Below are positions 21,299 through 29,355 of a stretch of 64,000 nucleotides of DNA, one piece after another. The position numbers were made by a program, and so were the translations under genes. Within the stretch, counting starts at the first letter, position 1. Each line of letters begins with the position of its first letter. Below the pieces are notes generated by a model. It saw only the letters and a list, made by a program, of their open reading frames with translations. It was not told where the DNA came from and ran no database searches. Origin of the DNA: Vibrio maritimus (lineage in GTDB: Bacteria > Pseudomonadota > Gammaproteobacteria > Enterobacterales > Vibrionaceae); assembly GCA_000755425.1 (NCBI GenBank), contig BBMT01000001.1, positions 496,001-560,000 on the forward strand, read 5' to 3'.

Positions 21299-21393
21299 CT
21301 ACTCACCGCGAGCCGATAGCTTACTTGTATCAGCAGGAATCTCCCTCCGGGTGCTCAAACATAGTGCGCGTTCATTCACAGTTTATTGCGACG

Positions 21394-21952
21394 TTAGCAC
21401 TTAAGGCGTTTTAAAATTTTCACACTGTTTTCTATTACCTCAGAACTTGTGTCTGTCATATAAACAGTTGTGATTGCCCCTTCTTTTAACAAACATATAG
21501 CATTAAGTAATTCCTCTGAATCCCCACTTAGCTTGCTTTGTATCAACTTGCGTACTTGCGCTTTGTGGAAGCGACAATAGGTTGATATTTCACTTTTTGC
21601 GTCATGGAATTCCGCCGAAGTGTTAATAAAGAAACAACCATTAAAGTCACCTAGATCAGGCTCTTCACCATCAAACCAACCCTTTAACGCACGAAAAAGT
21701 GTATCAATCAACTCGTCATTATTGGTTGTTTTTTCAAGTTTAGCTTCAAGCCACTGAATAAAGACAAGGTGTCTTTTTCTAGAGCCTTAAGTACTAGATC
21801 TTCTTTGCTACTGAAGTGGCTGTATAGTGTCTTCTTAGCCACACCGGAAACTTTGATTACCTCATTGATTCCAATGGTATTAATGCCGTGTCGGTAAAAA
21901 GCTCTAATGCTGTACTTAATAGTAAGTCCCGTTTTTGCTCACAAAAAGACAC
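21394..21952 (-). CDS. TetR-family repressor (two frame breaks)
   Basis: Restoring one T near 21895 and one A near 21777 joins three fragments into about 186 residues. The HTH reads YRHGINTIGINEVIKVSGVA, KKTLYSHFSSKEDLV, followed by LEKRHLVFIQWLEAKLEKTT and a ligand domain (LFRALKGWFDGEEPDLGDF, GCFFINTSAEF) ending ILKRLKC. The GTG at 21952 is the most likely start. Two TAGAC-type palindromes lie just upstream (21985-22028), shared with the divergent HPP gene. TetR regulators beside old-yellow-enzyme genes, such as NemR, sense electrophiles; that role here is inferred. Confidence 0.78.
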
Positions 21953-21974
21953 CTCGATATCAGTTTTATATATA

Positions 21975-22004
21975 TTGACAAAGGTAGAACGACCTGTCTA
22001 CAAT
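21975..22004 (+). promoter_or_regulatory. Sigma70-type promoter of the HPP gene
   Basis: TTGACA (21975-21980) and TACAAT (21999-22004) separated by 18 bp. The -35 is perfect and the -10 has five of six consensus bases. TetR-type operator 1 lies inside the spacer and -10, a textbook arrangement for repression. Confidence 0.7.
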
Positions 22005-22028
22005 TAAAAGTAGACAGATTGTTCTACT
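21985..22028. promoter_or_regulatory. Two tandem TetR-type operators
   Basis: Operator 1, TAGAACGACCTGTCTA (21985-22000); operator 2, TAGACAGATTTTGTTCTA (22011-22028). Each has TAGA...TCTA symmetric ends, and the two also mirror each other. They sit between the divergent TetR and HPP genes, overlap the HPP promoter, and resemble the TAGAC-N-GTCTA palindromes of NemR-like repressors. Confidence 0.65.
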
Positions 22029-22047
22029 ATAATTGTGAGGTTTATAT

Positions 22048-22504
22048 GAATCATTATGTGTCTGCTATAGTGGCGGGAGTTGGGGCTTCAATTACTCTTG
22101 GCCTTCTATTGGTGGTAGAGGCTAATGTCGAAAGCGCAGCTTTGGTAATGGCTCCGTTTGGGGCAACAGCGGTTTTAGTTTTTGGTTTGCCGCAGAGCCC
22201 ACTGGCTCAGCCCAAAAATGTCATTTTTGGGCATTTGATCACTGCGAGTATTGGTATAGTGTTCTCGCTGTATATTGGTGTAACACCGATGAGTCTGGCT
22301 ATTGCGACAGGTTTAGGGATTACATGTATGTTGGTGACTAAAACAACGCATCCACCGGCAGGAGCGAATCCAATTCTAATTATGTTGGCAGGATATGGTT
22401 GGTCATTCTTAATAACACCTGTTTTGATTGGTTCTGTCGTGATAGTTCTAATGAGTAAAGGTCTTCAAAAAGCTCAACAATACAGTTTAGAATCAGAGCG
22501 CTAG
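22048..22504 (+). CDS. HPP-family integral membrane protein
   Basis: Start at 22048 (GTGAGG ribosome-binding site). 151 residues with four predicted membrane helices. It carries APFGATAVLVFGLPQSPLAQ and the hallmark THPPAGANPILIM that names the family. HPP proteins are reported as nitrite or small-anion transporters in some plastids and cyanobacteria; the bacterial role is uncertain. Divergent from TetR and downstream of two operators. Followed directly by an attC-like repeat. Confidence 0.8.
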
Positions 22505-22605
22505 CAATAAGTTTAAGAGTGGCTCCTACGCTTACTGTTATCGCTTCAAGTCTGTTTGGCGTTTGTGGCAGAATTTGTTAGATGGGTGTGGGCGTTACTC
22601 GGCAT
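22503..22605 (+). repeat. Truncated integron attC-like repeat (Vibrio cassette type)
   Basis: Starting at the HPP stop codon, the sequence follows the plan of Vibrio chromosomal-integron attC sites. TAGCAATAAGTTTAAGAGTG begins it, then CGCTTCAAGTCTGTTTGGCG, TTTGTGGCAGAATTTGTTAG and GTGTGGGCGTTACTC. The last part of a normal site (ACCCCTTAA...GGGCGTTA) is missing, so it is a remnant. This identification rests on my memory of such repeats, not on a search. Confidence 0.5.
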
Positions 22606-22655
22606 TTCCAATGAAGGAAGGCCGCACGGTTCGTGTAGATAGAAAGGATATTCAT

Positions 22656-23039
22656 ATGACGGTATTGATTCTCTGTTTAATTGTTGCTTCATTTCTTCCC
22701 TATTTAGTTAAAATCCCATTAGCAATTGCCATGGCAAAAGAGGGCGGTTACGACAATCGCCATCCCAGAGACCAACAATCTCGTCTTGAAGGCTTTGGGG
22801 CGCGAGCACTAGCATCACACCAGAATGCTTTTGAATCTTTGTTGGTATTTGGGATAGCTATCCTGCTTGCAGTAGCAACCGACACTATGACTGAGAGCGT
22901 GCAAACACTCGCAATAGTCCACATTGTGTTTCGTGTGATTTATCACGTCCTTTACTTAATTGATAAGAGCACACTTCGTTCTATCTCTTGGTTTATCGCG
23001 ATGGCTTGCTCGTTTGCCATTATGGGACAGTGCTTGTGA
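22656..23039 (+). CDS. MAPEG-family membrane protein
   Basis: 127 residues with four membrane helices, ATG at 22656 after AGAAAGGA. It contains LVKIPLAIAMAKEGGYDNRH and LEGFGARALASHQNAFESLL, the MAPEG core including the glutathione-contact-like ARA..HQNA...E stretch, and FRVIYHVLYLIDKSTLRSIS. Bacterial MAPEG proteins are related to microsomal glutathione transferases. Lying between a TetR-controlled gene and an old-yellow-enzyme gene, it fits an electrophile-stress group. The following short ORF overlaps its stop (GTGA). Confidence 0.82.
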   Translation: MTVLILCLIVASFLPYLVKIPLAIAMAKEGGYDNRHPRDQQSRLEGFGARALASHQNAFESLLVFGIAILLAVATDTMTESVQTLAIVHIVFRVIYHVLYLIDKSTLRSISWFIAMACSFAIMGQCL

Positions 23040-23164
23040 GGCTGCTATTCAATGTGCTTGTTGCTCTTATCTCTTTCCATGCACAGATCGAACGATTAAG
23101 TGAATCTGGCCTCTTTGGAGAATCTTTTGACGTTAAAGAGGCTTTGTCAGTTATTGATAAGTAA
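23036..23164 (+). CDS. Short ORF overlapping the MAPEG stop
   Basis: GTG at 23036 overlaps the MAPEG TGA. The frame runs 42 residues from VRLLFNVLVALISFHAQIER to the stop at 23164 (ending KEALSVIDK). I do not recognise it. It may be a degraded gene end or a coupled small protein; no separate ribosome-binding site is visible. Confidence 0.2.
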   Translation: MRLLFNVLVALISFHAQIERLSESGLFGESFDVKEALSVIDK

Positions 23165-23369
23165 AGGTTATTAAGAACGCTAAGTAGTCTTCATATGTGG
23201 TTTCTCTTTGTAGCAGTGAACACTTCATAAGGAAACTCATCATCAATTAACCATCCAGTGCATCAATTCCTTAATCTAGATTAATATTTCTCACCTACAT
23301 TCCCTGTACTATCCGGCCTCGCTGCATTTTTTCGGCAATAAGCTTAACGATACTTTGAGGGGATTGGAC

Positions 23370-24481
23370 TTGAGCCACTTGTTCACAGAAAGCCGTATTG
23401 GCAATTTGACACTTAAGAACCGCTTTATGAGAAGCGCGACTTGGGAAAACATGGCTACGGACGATGGCCATATGACTGATAAGTTGTATGCCATCTATGA
23501 GGAGCTAGCCCAAGCGAGGTCGGTCTGATTGTCACAGGCTATGCCAACATTGTCGAAGAAGAAAAACCCAATGCTGGCATGATGGGGATGTACGACGATT
23601 CGTTTATCCCTGAATACCAAAAGCTAACAAGTTTGGTTCACGACAACGACTCTAAAATCGTTATGCAGTTAGCCTATGGCGGAACTAAGACGACCTATAA
23701 CGTTGGCGAGCGCGTTATCTTCGCACCGAGTGATGTACCTGAGATGGGGACTCAAACCCAAGGTACGGCGATGACCAAGTCAGATATTGATTATATCGTT
23801 GCTGCGTTTGCGAAAGCGACATTAAGAGCCAAACAGTCAGGCTTTGATGGTGTGGAGATTCATGCTGCGCACACGTATCTCATCAACCAGTTCTTGAGCC
23901 CGTATTACAATCGTCGTGATGATGAGTATGGTGGCAGCTTAGAAAACCGCATGCGATTCCTACTCGAGATATATCGTGAATGCCGCGAGCTTGTGGGCGG
24001 CGATTTTCCGATTTTGGTTAAACTGACCGCCACTGAGTTTTTTGAAGGGGGACTCACCTTTGAAGAGACTCGCAAAGTGTGTAAAAAGCTCGAAGAAGTT
24101 GGTGTTGATGCCATTGTGATCTCTGGCAATATCCACGGAAAAGCTAACAAGATGATAGGTGAAGAACATGATGGCTTTACTATTCAAGAAGAGGGCTACT
24201 TCCACGAGTATGGGCAGGTCATAAGCCAAGATGTGTCGATTCCCGTTATTACGGTGGGTGGATTAACCGACATCGCTGCCATCGAAGAGCTAGCTAATAC
24301 GACAGACATTCAATATTTTGCACTATCACGTCCACTTCTCTCTGAGCCAAAACTCGTTAAGAGATGGAAAGAGGGCGACCGAGCGCCTGTTGAGTGCGAG
24401 CGTTGCTCTAAGTGCCGTACAAAGCGTGGTAACTTCTGCGTGGTAAACAAAGAAAGGAAAGCTCAACTGGCACAACTGTAG
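23370..24481 (+). CDS. Old-yellow-enzyme family NAD(P)H:flavin oxidoreductase (one frame break)
   Basis: Start is a TTG at 23370 with TGAGGGG upstream, giving LSHLFTESRIGNLTLKNRFM. A G lost near 23514 breaks the frame; restored it reads EELAQGEVGLIVTGYANIVE. FMN-barrel features are QLAYGG, GFDGVEIHAAHTYLINQFLS, RRDDEYGGSLENRMRFLLEI and FALSRPLLSEPKLV. It has about 370 residues. The C-terminus has four closely spaced cysteines, CERCSKCRTKRGNFC. The enzyme should reduce electrophilic alkenes or nitro compounds with NAD(P)H. It is the likely target partner of the TetR regulator. Confidence 0.87.
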
Positions 24482-24528
24482 AGCTAATCACGCACTCCGC
24501 TATCATTTGAATAGAGCTTTTTTTGTGA

Positions 24529-24557
24529 AAACGCCCGATGGACTCCATCGGGCGTTT
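24529..24557 (+). terminator. Rho-independent terminator
   Basis: 12-bp perfect stem AAACGCCCGATG/CATCGGGCGTTT with a 5-nt loop, following the oxidoreductase gene by about 50 bp; U-rich on exit. Confidence 0.88.
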
Positions 24558-24739
24558 CTATTTCTATTGGTAAATGCTATCGCTCGCGAAAATCTGTATT
24601 GTCGGTCAATTCCTCGCTTGGTTTATTTGTATGACAATTTGTGATGTGATAGAAAGGATTCTATAGCAATGTAATGTGCAATGCCGGAAAAATATTCAGC
24701 GATAGCGCTAATTAATGAGTCATAAAGTAAGGTAGAAGT

Positions 24740-25021
24740 ATGAACGATAAAGTGTTTCAAATTTGGCATAAAAAGCGTGAGCAAGGTTTCTTCAATTGGA
24801 TTTCGAAAAGTACGGTTGCCGCGGTACTGTTTTATATGATTTTTAGTATCGTTTTCCAATACTCTGCTGTGTCAGATGCCGGTATCTTGGTGTTTCTACA
24901 GAATCAGGCTAAGAATTTTGGGTTGTTTGCGGGTCTTATGTTGGTGGCGAATTGTGCGCTTTGGATGTACCGAGAATCCAGCTATAAGAAAGAACTAAGC
25001 CGCAGAAACGGCGGCTTGTGA
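24740..25021 (+). CDS. Small two-helix membrane protein
   Basis: 93 residues. A charged N-terminus (MNDKVFQIWHKKREQGFFNW) is followed by two hydrophobic segments at about residues 28-45 and 58-75 and a basic C-terminal tail. ATG at 24740 follows a GGTAGAAG-type ribosome-binding site. No recognised family. It is separated by 17 bp from the following acetyltransferase gene, with which it may be co-transcribed. Confidence 0.6.
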   Translation: MNDKVFQIWHKKREQGFFNWISKSTVAAVLFYMIFSIVFQYSAVSDAGILVFLQNQAKNFGLFAGLMLVANCALWMYRESSYKKELSRRNGGL

Positions 25022-25038
25022 TAATTATTAGGACGAAG

Positions 25039-25515
25039 ATGGAACTTGTACCTTTCAAATCAATACACTACCAAGATTTGGTAGAGTGGATCTCATCACC
25101 TGAATTGAATTATCAATGGGGTGGACCGGTTTACGACTTTCCACTGACTATCGAACAGATTTCCAACCATTGTGAACAACCGGATATTTTCCCATTTCTC
25201 TTTTTGATAGAAGGTGAGGTTGCTGGTTTCATCGAATTTCGCCGAGCCAGTGACACTTTGTGTCGGGTTTGCCGTGTATTAATCCTTGATCGTTTCAAAG
25301 GGAGAGGGATTGCTAAAAAGATGGTGAGCTTGCTAATCGAAGAAGCAAAAGCGGTCACAAACTGTACGGAATTCAGCCTTTGTGTTTTCGACCACAATGA
25401 AGCAGCCAAATCTCTCTATCAATCACTCGGCTTTCAAGTCGTTTCATTAGAAAAAGGTTCTGAGAAAATTTTTGGTCGGTATTGGACTGCTCTGGAGATG
25501 AAGGCGCAGTTTTAA
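25039..25515 (+). CDS. GNAT-family N-acetyltransferase
   Basis: 158 residues from ATG 25039 (AGGAC at good spacing, preferred to an upstream GTG at 25018). Acetyl-CoA motif DRFKGRGIAKKMVSLLIEEA; last motif DHNEAAKSLYQSLGFQVVSL. The N-terminal SPELNYQWGGPVYDFPLT suggests the RimJ/RimL or small-molecule branch. Substrate unknown. Confidence 0.82.
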   Translation: MELVPFKSIHYQDLVEWISSPELNYQWGGPVYDFPLTIEQISNHCEQPDIFPFLFLIEGEVAGFIEFRRASDTLCRVCRVLILDRFKGRGIAKKMVSLLIEEAKAVTNCTEFSLCVFDHNEAAKSLYQSLGFQVVSLEKGSEKIFGRYWTALEMKAQF

Positions 25516-25593
25516 GCTCCACGTCAAATGAAGAGTAACCCAGCGAAGGAATGTGATATGACAAGCGGGTGATTGACGAATCCGATTAATCGA

Positions 25594-25620
25594 AGAGGTG
25601 TCCGCACTGCGAACACCTCT
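25594..25620. terminator. Hairpin between convergent genes
   Basis: AGAGGTGT/ACACCTCT, 8-bp stem extended inside by CGC/GCG, between the acetyltransferase (+) and aldehyde dehydrogenase (-). The U-tract is weak. Confidence 0.5.
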
Positions 25621-25658
25621 CTGAGTTAACGCCGCTACTAGAGAGATGAATATCAGCA

Positions 25659-27144
25659 CTAATCCAACTCAATCCATGTCGACTTCATTTCCGTGTACTT
25701 ATGCAGAGCATGAAGTGATTTATCTCTACCATTACCACTTTGCTTATAACCACCAAATGGCATTGTCATATCGCCGCCATCCCAGTTGTTTACAAATACT
25801 GTTCCCGCTCTTAGCGCTCTTGAGCAGCGAACGGCTGTTGAAATGTCTGACGTCCAAACACCGGCGGCTAATCCGTAGTCGCTGTCGTTAGCGAGTTTGA
25901 TGGCCTCCTCAATGGAATCAAATGTTGTAACGCAAAGCACGGGACCAAAGATTTCTTCTTGGAAGATCCTCATATCCGATGTGACGTCGGTAAACACAGC
26001 GCTGAATGAAGTAGCCATCGGTGTGTGTCATTGCGGGCTGACCACCAAATGCGAGCGTTGCGCCTTCATTCTTACCGATGTCAATGTAGCTGAGCACGCG
26101 CTCGTACTGCGCGGCATCGACAATCGCTCCGACACGAGTATCTTCTAAAAGTGGGTCATTAGGCTGCCACTTCTCCATGTATTTCAACAGTAGTGCGACA
26201 AACTCATCTTTTATCGAAGAGTGAACAAGCAAACGAGATCCCGCAGTACACACCTCGCCTTGGTTGTAGCAAATAGCGGATGCAGCGGTAGCGGCCGCTT
26301 TTTCTATGTCTTTGACATCGTAGTGAACGATGTGGGGACTTTTACCGCCACATTCCATAAAGGCGCGTTTGAGATTCGATTCTCCGGCAAAGGAGAGCAG
26401 TTTTTTGCCGACAGCGGTGGAGCCAGTAAAGGTGATACAATCGACATCGTTATGAAGTGCCAACGCTTGTCCCGCTTCATGCCCAAACCCAGGAAGTACT
26501 TGGAATACACCTGCTGGGATCCCGGCCTGTTTGGCAAGATCGGCTAAAAGGATGGCGGTCAAAGGCGATTTTTCTGACGGTTTCACGATAACCGAGTTAC
26601 CAGTGGCAAGTGCTGGACCAATTTTCCAAGCTGCCATTACAGTAGGGAAATTCCACGGAACAACTGCTGCAACCACACCAAGTGCTTCTCTGGTGACTAG
26701 TGCGAGAGCATCTTCAGTAACAGGAGCAACTTCATCGTACACCTTATCTATGGCTTCCGCGTTCCATTGGATACAGCGCGCCGTTGCTGGGGCGTCATAG
26801 CCCATTGCATCAGAAATTGGTTTACCCATATCTAGGGATTCAAGAAGCGCAAAGTCCTCTTTGTGCTCATCAATTAACTTGGCATAGTTGAGTAGAATCG
26901 CTTTTCTATCAGCTGGTGCCAAACCGCTCCACACTCGGCTCTCAAACGCGGTACGAGCCGCTTCAACTGCGATATCTACGTCTTGTTGAGTGCATCGAGC
27001 CACATGGGCGAGTGAGTGTCCTGTTGCTGGGTTAATGATCTCGAATGTCTCGCCGGAAGTTGAATTGACAAATTCACCATTGATGAATGCCTGAGTTCGG
27101 AAACTCAATGCTTCTGCTTTGTCATGCCATGTCATGTTGTCCAT
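25659..27144 (-). CDS. puuC: Gamma-glutamyl-aminobutyraldehyde dehydrogenase, PuuC-like (one frame break)
   Basis: About 495 residues. General base in RAFMECGGKSPHIV, catalytic cysteine in YNQGEVCTAGSRLLV. The frame breaks near 26009; the continuing frame gives AVFTDVTSDMRIFQEEIFGP and ends SLHALHKYTEMKSTWIELD. The net length change is +1 or -2, most simply FIQ-PAVFTDV with two bases missing. The N-terminus, ALSFRTQAFINGEFVNSTSG, and overall length match PuuC/AldH. It oxidises gamma-glutamyl-gamma-aminobutyraldehyde or similar omega-amino aldehydes. The puuR-like gene lies just upstream on the same strand (26 bp gap). Confidence 0.88.
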
Positions 27145-27169
27145 AAATATCCTGCCTTAATTCCTTTCG

Positions 27170-27718
27170 TTAGAAGCTTGCCGGTGAGTTTGCACTGATA
27201 ATGACGCAATCCACATCAGTGGTGTTTCTAAATCGGTGAGGGCGCTCACTGTCAAAATAGTAGCTGTCGCCTTCGACTAAACGAGTGACTTGTTCTTCAA
27301 CAGTGAGCTCAAGTTCGCCTTGCACAATTACCCCACATTCCTGGCCTTCGTGACTGAGCATTTCTTTACCCGTGTCTGCACCTGGAGCGAGCGTTTCTCT
27401 TAACATACCGATGTGGCGATCTTCGTGATAGTGGCCAATCTGTCGATAGCTGATTTTACCGCGACCAATTTCTGGCTGCTCTGCTCGTCGTGTAAAGAAC
27501 TGCTCTGGCTGGGGCTCATCGACGGCAAAAAACTCTGCCATTGAAGAGGGAATTTTACTCAGTAATTTGCTAAGAGAGGCTACTGAAGGACTAACCGCGT
27601 TGCTCTCTATTTGAGAGATAAATCCATTGGTGACCCCAGCGCGCTTTGCTAGCTCTCGTTGTGAGAGTCCAGCTCGTTCGCGTAGCGCTTTGAATCTTGA
27701 TCCAATCTCCATTTCCAT
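27170..27718 (-). CDS. PuuR-like transcriptional regulator (XRE HTH + cupin), copy 2
   Basis: About 182 residues from ATG 27718 (upstream GGGAG); a longer frame to 27766 exists but lacks family sequence. HTH: RFKALRERAGLSQRELAKRA plus GVTNGFISQIESN. Cupin: SHEGQECGVIVQGELELTVE and EGDSYYFDSERPHRFRNTTD. It shares architecture and many residues with the protein at 20695. It is divergent from the aminotransferase at 27989 and co-directional with puuC, so it probably controls both. Confidence 0.88.
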   Translation of the reverse strand: MEMEIGSRFKALRERAGLSQRELAKRAGVTNGFISQIESNAVSPSVASLSKLLSKIPSSMAEFFAVDEPQPEQFFTRRAEQPEIGRGKISYRQIGHYHEDRHIGMLRETLAPGADTGKEMLSHEGQECGVIVQGELELTVEEQVTRLVEGDSYYFDSERPHRFRNTTDVDCVIISANSPASF

Positions 27719-27988
27719 GAAATGAATGCTCCCTACATGACTCGAAGTGATTAGTAAACTAAACACAATCCTAGCTCACTAAACGCAAAAAACCAGAAAA
27801 TGTTTATAATTTTATCATTGCACAGCTCAAAAGAACGTTCTATAGTCAATTTTGTTTAATATTTAATAACATTGCATTTACATTAAGCGGTATGGGTGTT
27901 TATCGGTGTTTAGTAAAAGAAACAATCATTCATTCAACTATAAACAGTTCAACTAAGATCAGTTCAACTATGACCGTTGGGGTGCACT
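27719..27988. promoter_or_regulatory. Divergent regulatory region, puuR-like copy 2 / aminotransferase
   Basis: 270 bp, AT-rich. It holds the palindrome TTAGTAAACTAA (27751-27762), CACTAAACGC (27778-27787), GTTTAGTAAAAG (27908-27919) and three tandem 15-bp repeats from 27933 to 27977. The recurring TTTAGT/ACTAAA element is a candidate PuuR-like operator. Confidence 0.5.
27933..27977 (+). repeat. Three tandem 15-bp direct repeats
   Basis: Units TTCAACTATAAACAG, TTCAACTAAGATCAG and TTCAACTATGACCGT start at 27933, 27948 and 27963. The TTCAACTA octamer is identical in all three. The last unit ends 11 bp before the aminotransferase start codon, so the array lies in the 5' leader or promoter. Confidence 0.75.
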
Positions 27989-29350
27989 ATGCATGGGACG
28001 AACAATAAAAGCATGGATTCGTTAGTAAGCGAACAATCAACCAATAAAGACGCTTTTTGGATGCCTTTTACGGCAAACTCGCAATTCAAAGCGTCACCGA
28101 GAATGTTGGTATCTGCTGAGGGGATGTATTACACCTCTGAAGATAAAAGAAAGATCCTTGATGGTACTGCTGGACTTTGGTGTTGTAACGCAGGGCATGG
28201 CCGACATGAGATCAGTGAAGCAGTAGCCAGTCAAATCCATAACTTGGACTTTGCACCAACCTTTCAAATGGGTCACCCATTGCCGTTTCAGTTTGCAGAG
28301 CAGTTGGCTGAGATTGCTCCATCTGGTTTGAACCGAGTATTTTTCACAAACTCAGGATCAGAGTCCGTCGATACCGCTTTAAAGATTGCACTCGCTTACC
28401 AGCGCGCGATTGGGCAGGGCACAAGAACTCGCTTGATTGGCCGAGAGCGTGGCTACCATGGTGTGGGGTTCGGAGGCATCTCCGTTGGAGGTATTGTTAA
28501 TAATCGCAAGGCGTTTGGTAGCTTACTTACTGGCGTTGACCACTTACCGCATACATTAAGTATTGAGAACAGCGCTTTCAGTCATGGTTTGCCTGATTAC
28601 GATCCGGGCTGGGCGGAGAGTCTCAATAATATCGTTACTTTACATGATGCAAGCAATATTGCTGCTGTCATTGTGGAGCCAATTGCTGGCTCAACAGGGG
28701 TGATTATTCCGCCGAAAGGCTATTTAAAACGTCTACGAGAGATCTGTACCCAACACGGTATTTTGCTCATTTTTGACGAAGTGATTACCGGCTTTGGCCG
28801 TATTGGTAGCCCATTCGCTGCTCAAGAGTTTGATGTTAAGCCAGACATTATCACCACGGCTAAAGGGCTGACTAACGGTGCTATCCCGATGGGAGCGGTG
28901 TTCGTTAGCGATGAGATTTACCAAGCGATGGTAGCTCCGGACAGTCAAGCTATTGAACTGTTCCATGGTTATACCTATTCAGGTCACCCAGTCGCGGCGG
29001 CGGCGGGTCTCGCTACCTTGGATATCTATCGCAATGAAAACCTCTATACCCGAGCGGCGGATCTTGCTGACTATTGGCAGCAAGCGGTACATAGCCTGAA
29101 GGGCTTACCTCATGTGAAAGATCTACGTAATTACGGATTGATCGCGGGCATTGAGCTCGAAGGTATTGTAGGTAAACCCGGCTCTCGTGCTTATCAGGTG
29201 TTTACTAAGTGTTTCGAGAAAGGCGCACTGATTCGGGTGACGGGCGACATCATTGCACTGTCACCTCCTTTGATTATTGAAAAACAGCATATTGATGATC
29301 TGTTTACGCTTATTGCCGATGTTCTACAAAATATTGAATACAAGGAATAA
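27989..29350 (+). CDS. Omega-amino acid (beta-alanine):pyruvate aminotransferase
   Basis: Intact class III aminotransferase, about 453 residues from ATG 27989 (GGGGTG upstream). DAFWMPFTANSQFKASPRML and DGTAGLWCCNAGHGR are typical of BauA/Apt. The PLP region is LIFDEVITGFGRIG with the lysine in TTAKGLTNGAIPMGA, then FHGYTYSGHPVAAA. It transfers the amino group of beta-alanine (or similar omega-amino acids) to pyruvate, giving malonic semialdehyde. It is followed 5 bp later by an mmsA-type dehydrogenase that consumes this product. Confidence 0.87.
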   Translation: MHGTNNKSMDSLVSEQSTNKDAFWMPFTANSQFKASPRMLVSAEGMYYTSEDKRKILDGTAGLWCCNAGHGRHEISEAVASQIHNLDFAPTFQMGHPLPFQFAEQLAEIAPSGLNRVFFTNSGSESVDTALKIALAYQRAIGQGTRTRLIGRERGYHGVGFGGISVGGIVNNRKAFGSLLTGVDHLPHTLSIENSAFSHGLPDYDPGWAESLNNIVTLHDASNIAAVIVEPIAGSTGVIIPPKGYLKRLREICTQHGILLIFDEVITGFGRIGSPFAAQEFDVKPDIITTAKGLTNGAIPMGAVFVSDEIYQAMVAPDSQAIELFHGYTYSGHPVAAAAGLATLDIYRNENLYTRAADLADYWQQAVHSLKGLPHVKDLRNYGLIAGIELEGIVGKPGSRAYQVFTKCFEKGALIRVTGDIIALSPPLIIEKQHIDDLFTLIADVLQNIEYKE

Positions 29351-29355
29351 AACTT

